From contig OY756958.1 of NCBI GenBank assembly GCA_963580455.1, positions 2,616,501-2,680,500 of the forward strand: a stretch of DNA of 64,000 nt. Reading direction: 5' to 3'. The DNA comes from Euonymus europaeus. Its lineage: Eukaryota > Streptophyta > Magnoliopsida > Celastrales > Celastraceae. The notes under the pieces are model-generated. The model searched no databases. It had not been told where the DNA came from and saw only the letters and a program-made list of their open reading frames with translations. Positions 24,501 to 35,285 of this stretch are shown here, one piece after another (the first letter of the stretch is position 1; each line of letters begins with the position of its first letter). A program made the translations under genes and the position numbers.

Positions 24501-25737
24501 ATTGTCTTATGCTGAGAAGGTTGGCTTGCTGACATTGGAGTGGCATTTTTATTCATTCTCCCCCTGTTCCCCTCTCCCTTTCTTATTTACTAAATATCAT
24601 TCACATTCTATCGATTCTTTCCAATCAGAGCATCCGAATTGATGAGAGGCACATACCAGGTTACATCATGAAGGTACATAAATAAGGTTTTGTGTAAAAC
24701 ATTAGTTTTGAGATTCTATCAATGCATTGGGATTCCTCAATATTTCTTCAATTTCAGGGTAATCTGCTATTGTCAATGAAACGACCAGAGGCAGCTGTAA
24801 TTGCATTCAGGGGAGCTCAAGAGCTGAGGGCTGATCTTCGTTCATATCAGGGTGCAGTATTGTCCTTTGTGTTTACAATGAACTTGTACATGTTTGCTTC
24901 AGTTCAAGCTAATCTTGAAAGCAGAAAGAGCAACGAAAAATCAGAAGCCTAGAAATAATGTTAAACTCGAAACATGTTTCAGGTTTGGTTCATTCGTACT
25001 TGGCATTCTCTAAAACCAAGGATGCGCTATATTCTGCTAGGGAGGCAATGAAAGCCATGCCGCAGTCTGCAAAGGCCCTGAAGTTAGTTGGAGATGTACA
25101 TGCTAGTAACTCTAGTGGCAGGGAAAAGGTAAAACTTGTAATAGATCAGAAGTAGTGATTTAGCAAGCACTCTTCCATACAGAAACAAAATTACCAGCTA
25201 ATCTGAATTTGAAACAGGCAAAAAAGTTCTATGAGTCCGCACTAAGGCTGGAACCTGGTTACCTTGGAGCCGCTTTAGCTTTGGCTGAGCTTCATGTCAT
25301 GGAGGGTCGAAATGGAGATGCTGTATCTCTTCTTGAGCGGTATCTCAAGGATTGGGCTGATGACTCTCTTCATGTCAAGCTCGCTCAAGTTTTTGCTGCT
25401 ACAAATATGCTGCAAGAAGCTCTGTCACATTACCAGGCTGCACTAAGGTTAAGTCATATTTCACATTTGTTACACTGCTTTATAGCTGAATCATCTTCTT
25501 CTTTTCTTCCAGAATGATGTCAAAAGATGCTGCCATACCATTTTCAGGATTATAAGAAACTCAATGCCTTTGTCATTTGGCCAAAATTTATGTTTCACAT
25601 TCCTTGCAGAATCAACATCCAAAATGAAGCGGCAAAGAAAGGATTAGAGCGCTTGGAAAAACAGATGAAGGTTTGAATTCCATATATATGTTTCAGTTTA
25701 TGGGGTGTCTCTGTGTGTCTCTGTGTGTGTGTGTGTG

Positions 25738-25775
<38 letters not shown>

Positions 25776-25994
25776 CTTTTGCTTTCCGTCCAGTAGATCT
25801 TTTAGAAGTTCTATAAATCATTTGAAATTGCAAATCGAAGTGGCAAGTTATAACAAGGAAATCTCCTTTCATGTGATGATGACTAAATTGGTGACTCTTT
25901 TTTGTAGGGAGTGGATCCTGATGCACCTGAAGAAGATGAAGAGAATGAGGTTGATGATGCTGATGGAGATCCGGAAGAGACTGAACTTTTGTGA
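18501..25994 (+). CDS. APC7: Anaphase-promoting complex subunit 7 (TPR protein)
   Basis: Eighteen exons: 18501-18569, 18655-18723, 18876-18926, 19575-19712, 19802-19864, 20263-20378, 20964-21048, 21684-21743, 22461-22506, 23198-23271, 24175-24225, 24319-24519, 24629-24673, 24758-24851, 24983-25128, 25218-25447, 25610-25670, 25908-25994. They total 1686 nt (561 aa; Arabidopsis APC7 is about 558). The product matches plant APC7 throughout, for example SALNETKAAL, LAELGATPKDII, RPEVFVALSVLWERKD, SAKALKLVGDVHA, and ends in an acidic tail (EEDEENEVDDADGD). Tetratricopeptide repeats make up most of the protein. APC7 belongs to the TPR arm of the APC/C, the E3 that directs cyclin and securin destruction. 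Oddities are a MITE in intron 8 and a tandem duplication around the exon 10 acceptor. It is head-to-head with the RING gene. Confidence 0.96.
21837..22022. mobile_element. hAT-type MITE in APC7 intron 8
   Basis: A 186-bp insert has 10-bp perfect terminal inverted repeats (CAGGGGCAGA and TCTGCCCCTG) and is flanked by the exact 8-bp duplication CTTACCAG (21829-21836 and 22023-22030). An 8-bp target duplication with CAGGGGC termini is the pattern of non-autonomous hAT elements in plants. It has no coding capacity. Confidence 0.93.
23015..23247 (+). repeat. Tandem duplication spanning the APC7 exon 10 acceptor
   Basis: About 105-115 bp containing the end of intron 9 and the start of exon 10 occurs twice in a row. 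Copy 1 has acceptor AG at 23082-23083; copy 2 has the used acceptor at 23196-23197, 114 bases later. Copy 2 holds 12 coding bases (encoding GELL in the family pattern) that copy 1 lacks, so copy 2 is the functional exon. Copy 1 has no GT donor and runs straight into copy 2. Confidence 0.93.
25720..25772. repeat. (GT)n(AG)n microsatellite in the last APC7 intron
   Basis: GT units run into about 15 AG units between exons 17 and 18. Confidence 0.95.
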
Positions 25995-26860
25995 GGCAGT
26001 GAGGACTTAAAAGAATTCTCTCTGATATGAAGAAATAAGGCCTCTGAACTTGTCATTTTGCTTGGGAAAAGTGCATCCAAAATAGTTTGGGCTTGGAAAT
26101 TAAGTGCTATAATTACTGACTACAGCAAGCATGAGCATGGTGCCCAATGAACACGGCTTTTGAGCCAGAAAAGACGATTAAAGGGTACAAGAAATGGCAT
26201 GGCAATGGATGTGATGTCGTTCTCAGTAACAAGAGAGAGTTGCAGTCCTGGTGAAAAGACTCGTCTGGTAAGGGTATCTCAACTAAAGCCCTGCTGTATG
26301 ATTATGTATGAATTATAGGGTGTTTGTGTTGGATAGCTTCTTTCATAATTTGAAATTTTCGTCCCCACTCACGTCTTTGCAGGTTTAACATATTTTATGA
26401 TTCTCATCTTGGATTTTTAACATGTTATCATATTAAAAGAATAATTAGGGACGATGAGTATAACAACGCTTGTTATAGTATAGACAAGTTCATTAGCCAA
26501 TTCTTTCATTACCATCCGAATACGTTAAGAGCTGTTGAAAATGCTCCAGCTTGCCATCATCGCGTTAAGTTTGGGTTAAAATGGTTGTATGTGCATCTAT
26601 CTAATACTATCTTTTAGTGAAAGATGAGAACAACCATTTTTACAGGACACTAGTATGCAGATCGTACTCTGTCGGACGGTGCTGTTTGGGATTGCTATGA
26701 AGAGTTGTGAGGTGTAAAACTATGGTGCTGTGAAATGCGTTTGAACGCAGTTTAGCGTTTGACACATCAATTTTAAAACTGTGCTGTGTTAGAAATAGCA
26801 AACATTCACTTAAAAATTCACGACAACAAAATATAGTTTATTTTTAGATAATAAGCACAA
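25995..26860. other. APC7 3' flank
   Basis: The first few hundred bases after the APC7 stop are probably its 3' untranslated region. No further coding signal was seen before the transposase remnant. Confidence 0.5.
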
Positions 26861-26861
26861 A

Positions 26862-27185
26862 ATTTTTACTAACAGGGAGGTGGGTGAGGGAAGTTACTAT
26901 CCTCATTTGCAAGCACCTCCTGAAATATGCGGGAATCATGTGTTAATCCTTCCCATCCCGCACAGACAAATGTGAACAGCATGTCAAAATCACATATTGT
27001 CGTGACATTCTGTGACACAATGCCTTTCCTGCCAATAAATCGGGTTCGACTACCGCAGGAATGTGCGTCCCATCAATTGCTCCAATACAACTCTAAAATA
27101 GGGAAAATATCTCTGATTCTTCGCTATGTATCTCGATACTGTCGAGAATGTCGGATCTCTAGGCTTGATGATGTCTTCTGACATT
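26862..27185 (-). pseudogene. PIF/Harbinger transposase fragment, frameshifted
   Basis: Read on the minus strand, the segment encodes recognisable Harbinger transposase blocks in two frames: KPRDPTFSTVSRYIAKN, then CIGAIDGTHIPAVVEP with the first catalytic Asp, then after a frame change GRKGIVSQNV, CDFDMLFTFVCAGWEG and THDSRIFQEVLA. A stop follows soon after the last block. The family's usual N-terminus and C-terminus are missing. Terminal inverted repeats and a target duplication were not identified, although GTTTGG-rich sequence near 26680 and 27910-28010 may be decayed ends. Confidence 0.8.
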
Positions 27186-27189
27186 CAAA

Positions 27190-30100
27190 GCAACTATTTA
27201 GTACCCTACGAAATTGTCCCTCCTTTTAATGGTTATTTTAGGATGAGCATTTTAGTGGATGGTTGGATAATGTATAGAACATGAATATGGTAACTTATGT
27301 TTCACAACCAAATAAGCGAAAATTACTGTGAAGGCCAGTTGGGTTGAACCAAGAAAAGAAGAAATTGAAACAGGAATAAGCTAAAGGAGCAAAGATAGCT
27401 ACCAAGACCAAGGATATAGCATCGGTCACTTATGAATGACAAGTTCAAAGGGCAACAAACATAATTCAACTTCATTAGCTTAATCTTTGAATAATAGGTC
27501 GTCATACAAAGGATCAGTGGCAATACAAATCGGTTTGGAGGCCAATAAGCAGATCTAGACAAATCAAAAGGTAGAGAGAAGAAGAAACCAAAAGGGTGAA
27601 GAATATCAATGCTACTGATGTGACGATGGAACAAGATGAGTACCTCACTCTTGTTTGGAACGAGGCGAAGCGACCGGTTCGTCTTTGCAAATAGCACAGA
27701 TGAACGATCTGTTAGACGAGAGAGGCAAGACGAGAGACAGAGACGAAAAACAAAGAGGCAAGGGTTGATGGAACGTACCAGATCGTTCGTCGCAGGCGGA
27801 GGTGAGGTCGCTTCTCGTCACAGATGGATGGGTTGGTGCGATTTAGGGATTCCGTGCGATTTAGGAATTTAAGACTTGTAACTGCGTTTGTCCAAATCGT
27901 GGTGTTGGAACGCACCACGGTTTCACCAAACACTCATAACCACGTTACGTTCATAATCAACGGTGAATGTAGTGCTGAAACGCTGGGCCAAACGCTGTCA
28001 TTCTCTACCAAACACTTATTTCTTGCATTTTGTTCTAGATCCGGAAAGATTTTTCATTTTTCATCTTTCATATCTTGAATAGTTCAGATATTTTAATTTC
28101 GTCACCATAATTTGAAATTGTATCAATTCGATCACTCAGATAATTTTTAAACAAATGATATTTAAGATTCTGATGAGATCAAATGTTCAAATTCACATAA
28201 TTAGAAAGTTATAGTGATTGAATTAAAATATACGAACATACAATAATCAAAATAATCACGTATTGCATTAACCCTTCCAGATTTTCCCTTGGTTAAGATA
28301 ATCATATTTTGGAAATGATACGACGTCGAATGAAATTGCAGGTCTAGAATCATGAAGTCCATGACCATTGAGATGTACTGTTAATGTGCTTTTGTCGCAT
28401 TTATCGCGTTCGGAAAAGTGGGCCATAACTAGGCCCACTATATGGCTGTCTTCGAACTTGTGGAGAGTGAAGCCCAATGAAAAACTCAAAACTAAAGAGC
28501 TGGGTTTCACTTTCTGGGTTATCTTTTCAGCCCAAAACAGTAAAACATTCTAGTACCTTTTTTGCCCTCACAACACTATTGCATTCAACGCGTATCTTTT
28601 TAATATTAATATTATTATTTTAATAAATTAAAATTGATTTTTTTACTACCCACATCAATTCCACACAAAAAAAAATTCTTAGCTTCACAAGAATTAATTT
28701 GAACATCTAACGCTCTCTCTCTTTTCCCACAACTTTGTTGTAAATTATACATATCAATAAATATTGTCCACTTTGGATTGTTCAATTTTTGAGAGTACAT
28801 CAAACTCACACGACTTTATTTCTCCTAAGGTCAACTCACTTGAGCTTGGAAAAGGACATTGTTGTTGAATCGATTATTGTGGACGCTAGGCGACTTCTAA
28901 AGTATGGCTCGAGAGTTATAAGTTAGAACACGTAAATCAATATATAACTCTTATTAGGTTTTGAGGTAGAAATACAAACAAAAATAGTGGTGGAATTTTG
29001 GGGTAGAAAATGAGTATTTCTTTCTCTTGGGTTTCATATAACTTTCTTTGAAAAGGAGAGAGAGAGGTGTGAGAGTGAGAGTCCTAAGCATTTGGTGGTT
29101 AGGTCTTGAGTTCAAGAGCTTGTCTTCTTCTTTTTTCTTTCGAGGACGTAGGTAATGTGCGAAGAATGTCATTAAAGTTTGTGTCTTGTGTGATTGTTAA
29201 AAATAATTGATTGGAGCTTATCAAATAATGTTACATAAATTGACTCATACTAGAATAATTATTTACACCAATATTTTTGCATAGCTCGTCAAATTAAAGT
29301 GTCCAATTTGAAGTGTCGGATGTTTAGGGAGTCTTGCGTTTGTAGGTATTTATAATCAATAGATATTCTACATGTTGTATGAATTAGGGGTTGAAACGGA
29401 GAGACAATTTTTAGGAATTTGAAATATCCGTAAAAGCAATTTTCATGTAAAATACTAAAATCTAATATAAAATGTCCAAATTCAAATGGACTATCATAAT
29501 TGCACAAGAAAACCTAGCATTAATTAACACTAGGCGTCTAGATTAATCTTTTTCTTTGACTGAGTGGTCAACTAAATTTCCGATGGCTTGCATGGGTGAA
29601 AGACCATATTCTATGAACACTATCAAAGGATGGGATCTAGCCTCATAAACAATTATTTCACTAAAGGCTCAAGGTGTCTTGGCAACCGTCCATGCAAAAG
29701 TCCTAATTAACAACAAAAGTGAAAAGGATCAATCACCACAACACAAGGGAAAGAGCTAGTTGGTCCAAGTCCAACCATTTGTAAAGCAAAATAGACTAAT
29801 TAAAAGTTTGTCTTTGCACTAACTAATTAATCCCCCTTAGAACATCTTAGAACGTCACAATTGGCAAGGAACATGCTACCATTAAAAAACTCAATTGGTA
29901 TCATAATTATGTCAAGCTAGGCTTTCATGTTGTTTACTTCAAATTTTTGACCAAAAATTACCTAATGGTTCTGACACGCCGTAGGTGTCATATGCTATCA
30001 TGCTGATGTGGTATACCAAAATCAATTATACGATGTCAATTCATAGACGATTGATACATTTTTAAATTTTAAATTATAAATTACTTATTTTCATTCGTGA

Positions 30101-30436
30101 ACTTACGTCATTCTATTGGCTCCAATACACATCAATACATGGCATGATCTGTTAGGTTGATTGAATAATTTCTGACAATGAACATATTTGAGTAATTAGC
30201 GCACATCGGTGAAACATCAAACATAACTTTTATTACCAAAAACACATACATATAGGATTAGCTTACAAAAAAGATAACCCTGCTACTCTCAGAAGAAACC
30301 GTATTAGAGGCTCAGCAACATTAGTTAGTAGTACTATATGTATATAATTAACCACCTTATTTATGTTTATAATACCCGATCGAGTATATATTATTCCCTG
30401 ATATATATGTAGGGGTGTTAGCTAATGGGATTAAAG
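27190..30436. other. Intergenic region between APC7 and the first glutaredoxin
   Basis: Apart from possible decayed transposon sequence up to about 28020, no gene, RNA or clear repeat was recognised. The DNA is AT-rich and short open frames lack motifs. Confidence 0.45.
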
Positions 30437-30745
30437 TTAAAGCCAAATTGCTTTAGCACGCTTAAGCATCGGGATTAAGGATTGATTAAGGTGAAGACTC
30501 ATGATTTCATTGGATCCACCAACAAGTTCGCCTCCAATGAAGACTGCTGGCACATTTGTACATCCGAGCCTGCATAGCGCTTGCTCGATTTCACGCCCTC
30601 TGGCCATCTGATCGAGCTCATAAACTGCGGGATTAACCCCAAAATCGCCGAGCAGCGTCTTGATTGAGTGGCTAATGCCGCATGTAGTCTTGCTAAAGAT
30701 TACCACTGGCCTCTGTGATGCCCATGTCGTCACTTGCCTCTCCAT
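30437..30745 (-). CDS. CC-type (ROXY) glutaredoxin, GRXS2-like, with CGIS active site
   Basis: An intronless 102-aa protein with a glutaredoxin fold: VVIFSK strand, active site, the GREIEQAL helix, VPAVFIGG with the cis-Pro, and [11 protein letters not shown]. The C-terminus AIWL corresponds to the ALWL motif that CC-type glutaredoxins use in TGA-factor related functions. Overall sequence is closest to Arabidopsis GRXS2 (from memory of the family). The active site is C22-G-I-S25, where the clade normally has CCMS or CCxC, so the second Cys of the CC signature is lost. It should act as a monothiol protein binding glutathione through C22, probably in nucleus and cytosol. A TATA-like CTATATAAAC lies on the minus strand at 30920-30911, about 165 bases before the ATG. 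Microsatellite DNA lies just beyond. Confidence 0.93.
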   Translation of the reverse strand: MERQVTTWASQRPVVIFSKTTCGISHSIKTLLGDFGVNPAVYELDQMARGREIEQALCRLGCTNVPAVFIGGELVGGSNEIMSLHLNQSLIPMLKRAKAIWL

Positions 30746-30910
30746 TAATTTCCAAAATAAACAACAATACTAGCTCCCTCAATCAAGCAATGTTGAGCAA
30801 AATATACAATAGAGAAGGAGAGCCAAAGGAAATGTGAAAATAAGGAGGATCAGTAGTAGTTGGTATATGGTGTTTGTTGCAGTGTGTGTTGTGAATTGGT
30901 ATCGACAGTT

Positions 30911-30920
30911 GTTTATATAG
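30911..30920 (-). promoter_or_regulatory. TATA box of the GRXS2-like gene
   Basis: The minus strand reads CTATATAAAC about 165 bases upstream of the start codon, a normal position allowing a leader of about 130 bases. Confidence 0.5.
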
Positions 30921-30959
30921 GCATTTAGACTGGCTATACCTAGATTGCAAGAAATACTA

Positions 30960-30985
30960 TTATATATATATATGTATATATATAT
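30960..30985. repeat. (AT)n microsatellite
   Basis: An alternating AT run interrupted once by TG, just upstream of the GRXS2-like promoter. Confidence 0.9.
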
Positions 30986-31519
30986 GATATGGTCCTCGTG
31001 TGGCACTATACAAACAAAAAATGGAATATTTTTTATACGGACACAGATTTATGTCCTTTGTACGGTCTTCACGTGATTATATATGCTTATGTTCCTTATT
31101 ATCTTCTAAATCATCAAAATTATTTATATATACTGATAAATATAAAATGTTCGATCCGAAGATCTATTGACAATCTCGTTGACAAGTATGTGTGTGTATA
31201 TATATATATATTGCATTGAGTATGTAGCGAATCGGGCATGTCTGGATTGTGGAAGAATACTACTTTTGTGAAAGAAAATGAAACTTAGGACCATTTTTCA
31301 CATTCAAGGACAAGTACTTGTTGAGCAGTAACAATCTTGGAGGCATCTGCTGAGTTGGAAAAAGTGGTCGGATTTATCCAAATGGGGGGACCTTTTTTTG
31401 TATTGGGTTAATGGGTTGTGTTATTAGATTCTCGAATCCAATTCATCAAGGAAAGTAATAGCCACGTATGCACAATTGATCATCAACTATATATGCAAGA
31501 TTAGAGAGGCTATATCCCC

Positions 31520-31650
31520 CCGGAATATGACATAGTGACAAGGGGCGAGCCTTGTGTTGGGGATGTTTCTGGCTCCTAAGGGCACAGATTCGATTCCTGA
31601 CTTTGCACTGTACATCCTACGATTGTAATCCCAAGATTAGAGAGGCTATA
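31520..31650 (+). repeat. Possible tRNA-derived SINE
   Basis: TAGTGACAAGGGGCGAGCC resembles a pol III box A, and GATTCGATTCC about 50 bases later resembles box B. No poly-A tail or target duplication was confirmed, so this is tentative. Confidence 0.3.
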
Positions 31651-32056
31651 TATACACATTTGTCATACGTTGTTCAAAGATCAAACAATCACAAGATCAT
31701 TTCCATTCTTTTACACACAAAAAAAAAATTGTAGTCTTTTTTTTTGCTTTATTCCATATATACTAGCTAGCTAATTTTGTCCTTGATTTTATGTTTCCAT
31801 AAATCACTAAAAGTTTGAAAAAAGATATTATTCGGATGTAGATTCGATATAATAAGATAAAAAGAACGCAAATCGCGATCAAATAATGTTGCTTGTGGCC
31901 ATGCAAATAAACATATTGAATTCATGTCTATATCCTGTCTATTATCTATAACGCCACATTACATAGGTTATAAATCTAACTCAAACAGTTGAATGAGCTA
32001 TTGTCTCTTAAATAGAGTGGCTCATATTAGAATAATTATTTATATAAAAAATCGAT

Positions 32057-32334
32057 AAAATTATACTTTTGGTCCGTCACTTATATGGCTGGTTTCATGG
32101 AATGGAAAAGTTATAGGTGAAGAACATATTGTTGAATTTTGTGAAGGTTTGCCATGCACATCGAATTGCTCTAGCATGCCGCATATCCGCCATGTAAGAT
32201 TTGATCGTAGACTATCCCATTTTAGGAACAAAAGTGATACATGTTCAAAGGTGAGGGACAAAATTGACAAAGACAATAGTTTAAGGACGAAAATGAAACC
32301 AATCCTATAGATAAGGGACCAAAAGTATAGTTTT
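32057..32334. mobile_element. Non-autonomous element with long terminal inverted repeats
   Basis: The left arm 32057-32098 and the reverse complement of the right arm 32293-32334 share about 42 bp (both carry TATACTTTTGGTCC and GGTTTCAT) with a few mismatches. The 280-bp size and lack of coding sequence fit a MITE, perhaps Mutator-derived. A target duplication is not certain. Confidence 0.65.
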
Positions 32335-33154
32335 GCCCAAAAAATTCTAGAAATGGGGAAATTGTGCGGCTCCCGATGTGGTCATGTGGCAGAAGGTTGC
32401 TGGGTAGCCCCGCATTACTATACGGTATTCTGTTGAGTGTTGATTTATTTTAGTATGGGGGTATAGTTATCTTTTAAGATATCCAATTAGCTTACTTTAA
32501 AGAGCAAACTCTTGCTCAATTGTATACACTCAATTCTTATATCAAAAGAAATCATACACTCCGTAAGGATTCTTCCCAAACCACCTAAATATCTCATGCA
32601 TGTTCTTCTTCTTTTCTCTTTAATTATTTGATTGCTTTGCTATATAGTTTGTTCTACTATCGATGTGTTTGTTTGACCAAAGTTTCTACCATTATCCACT
32701 TTGGGCCTAAACACCATAGACTCAAAGATTTTGTCTTTTACAATGATCCTTTTAATTGTGATTGATTAGATATCTCTACTTTAAATTACATGGGTGACTT
32801 GATTTAATCCATTTGGCATGGAATAAGTCCTCACAAATTACATATACAAATGTTTGGTTGACTGCATGCATAAAAATTAAATTCCTAATCATATATAATA
32901 AGCAATAAAATTTTCAATAATAAATGATATATAAATTTGTGGTTGACCTTTTTCACGATACTTTATATAAAACAAAATTCTTCGAAAACGCAAGATTGAA
33001 TGTCGTATCATCTTTATTATACAGACAAGTTAGTATTATCAAATTGAAAGCTACATCACTTTACTTTTGTATACTTTTTTGTCACCAATCCGAATCTTTA
33101 ATTGGTTAAGTTGATTGCAACATGACAAAAAGTATACGTAGTTTATATATTTTG

Positions 33155-33178
33155 GATATATATATATATATATATATC
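33155..33178. repeat. (AT)n microsatellite
   Basis: An uninterrupted run of about 11 AT units. Confidence 0.9.
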
Positions 33179-34296
33179 TACTTTATGTAATTTTCAAGGC
33201 AAGAGCTGATGCCACGCATCCATCACATACGATATGCTTGCATTAACATTAATTAACAATACAATATTATATTAAGTGACCCAATTCAGGCGTCAAGGGC
33301 CAATTATATGTGAGGTCAATACATATACATACGTGTACTTTCTCATGCATGCACGTATCGCGATAATTTTGCATATATCCTAACAATTATATTCGTAGAG
33401 TACATGTCCACCAATTTTAACAAACCTATAACATATCAAACCTCGATCGATGAGTTGAATGGTATGTAATCTGGAACTCCAAACTCGAATTCCACCCTTA
33501 TCCACTTCCTCAAAAATAAACCTATAACATATATGTGTGTGTGTGTGGTGCTTCAGGTGGTGCATGCGTATTAGAAGGTATATTTAAAATTTACTTTCAA
33601 TTTCTTATACTCTATATATTACTTGTATTGGGGTTTTTTAAGTTGAGATCTTCAATTTAGTTGACACGTGCACGTTGAGGGTTGGTTCGAATAAGATTTT
33701 CAAATCAGTTCACACGTGAGGATGAGTGTGTTAGAATACTATAGACATGCGTAGTTTTTATTTAATATATTTGTGGTGGGAGGATGAGATATTCGTGGGA
33801 AGTGTTTGTGCCTGTGGGTGTGGCATGAGAAAGAAAAGAATGTCAACTTTAGACAGTTACAGATAAAAGAAAAAAATGGAAGGACGGATCGTGGCATCAC
33901 GTACACAGATTAGGGTTCTTGGTTTGGTGAGCTAGGTACACAGAGTTGTACAATTTGCTCTCTCTCTCTCTCAAAAGAGGAGAACCTACCTACGCATGAT
34001 ATTCAATTCATACACTGTTTGTTCAATTCATTTTCTGCTAAGCTTTTTAAGATAACAAAAAACAGAAAGAACACTCTCCATCCCAATATCAGAAGAAAAG
34101 GGCAAGAAAATTCTCTCAGGCTCGAATCTCTTTGATTGCAAATAAAAGAAATTCTCTCTTGATCGACATGAAATTAAGTGTAAGGATGTATAAAATATTA
34201 TATGTATATATATATATATTCATATTAATTATTTAGTAGTTTAAGCTAGGATTTTCTTTAGTTAGTGATAGGGGTATCACCGAAAGATGACTAATT

Positions 34297-34440
34297 CACT
34301 ACAAGAAAATGGACATATACCGACAGAACTATACCTGTGATTTATTAATAAATCTTATTTTTACTGTCGGTTATATGTGGTCGTAGCTATATTGTTTATT
34401 TTAGTCTCGGTTTACAAAACCACAGGTATAGATCAGGGTC
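34297..34440. mobile_element. CACTA (En/Spm-type) transposon terminus
   Basis: CACTACAAGAAAAT at 34297-34310 is the classic plant CACTA terminal inverted repeat. Subterminal sequence contains an inverted pair, CTATACCTGTG and CACAGGTATAG, about 90 bases apart. The opposite end (TTTTCTTGTAGTG) was not found in the window, so this is a truncated or fragmentary copy. Confidence 0.65.
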
Positions 34441-34947
34441 ATACGACAACGTTTTGTTGGAATAGGTTAATGACCCGTACTGATATGCTACTCTTTCATT
34501 ATTGCATACTCGATAGAAAGCTGGCTCTGTGCTGCGCAAAGTGAGCTTCACCATTCTCCTCAAACCTCTCATTGTTCTCTGGTAAAATTTCTTACCTGAT
34601 TTTTTGAACTAAATGCATCTTCTTCTCTTACCCATTCACCAATTTCTTTTGTCCTATCCAAGCAAGTTCGATAGGGTTGGGGTTTGTACAATTGAAATCA
34701 GGTGGCCAGTGCTGTATAATTAAAATTGGGTTGGTCTGACAGCGTGGAATGCTCGTCGATGCAAGGTATATATGTCATGTGTCATGTATGTTCGTAGGCG
34801 TTAGGGTTTTGTATGTTCATAGACATTACGATTTAAACCGCATATATAAGGTCATTCTATTGTGGTAATTTTAGATTCGTTATAGGTGATGATAAACTCA
34901 ACATATGGAGACATAATTGGATGAATGATGGCCCCATGCCAGCATAA

Positions 34948-35234
34948 TGTTGGATGAAGTGTGTTTTTGGTGCACGTGTCAATTGAATGTGGTTTGTTAT
35001 ATTTGTCCTGTTATGTCATTTCCTCCAAGGACAATTTAGTCCATCATGCATGCTTTGTTATTTGTATCTTATGTTGTAATGTTCCAGTCAAGGTGACAAG
35101 ATATTATCATCTTGTGTTGTAACAAGTTCTGAATCTCAAGAAAACCCTAGTTGTCTCGAGAGCAATACAAGTATCTGTTGTCTCTCTTTTCTTCTGTGTG
35201 TGTTTCATTTATGATCTTGATTATACAACCATCA
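34948..35234 (+). repeat. 5' LTR of the Ty1/copia element
   Basis: A 287-bp repeat, nearly identical to 39362-39649. Confidence 0.96.
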
Positions 35235-35235
35235 G

Positions 35236-35248
35236 TGGTATCGGAGCC
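35236..35248 (+). other. Primer binding site of the copia element
   Basis: TGGTATCGGAGCC closely matches the complement of the initiator-Met tRNA 3' end and lies one base after the 5' LTR. Confidence 0.8.
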
Positions 35249-35285
35249 AGCAGGTTTTATGGATCTGAGATTGGAAGTGAAGAAA

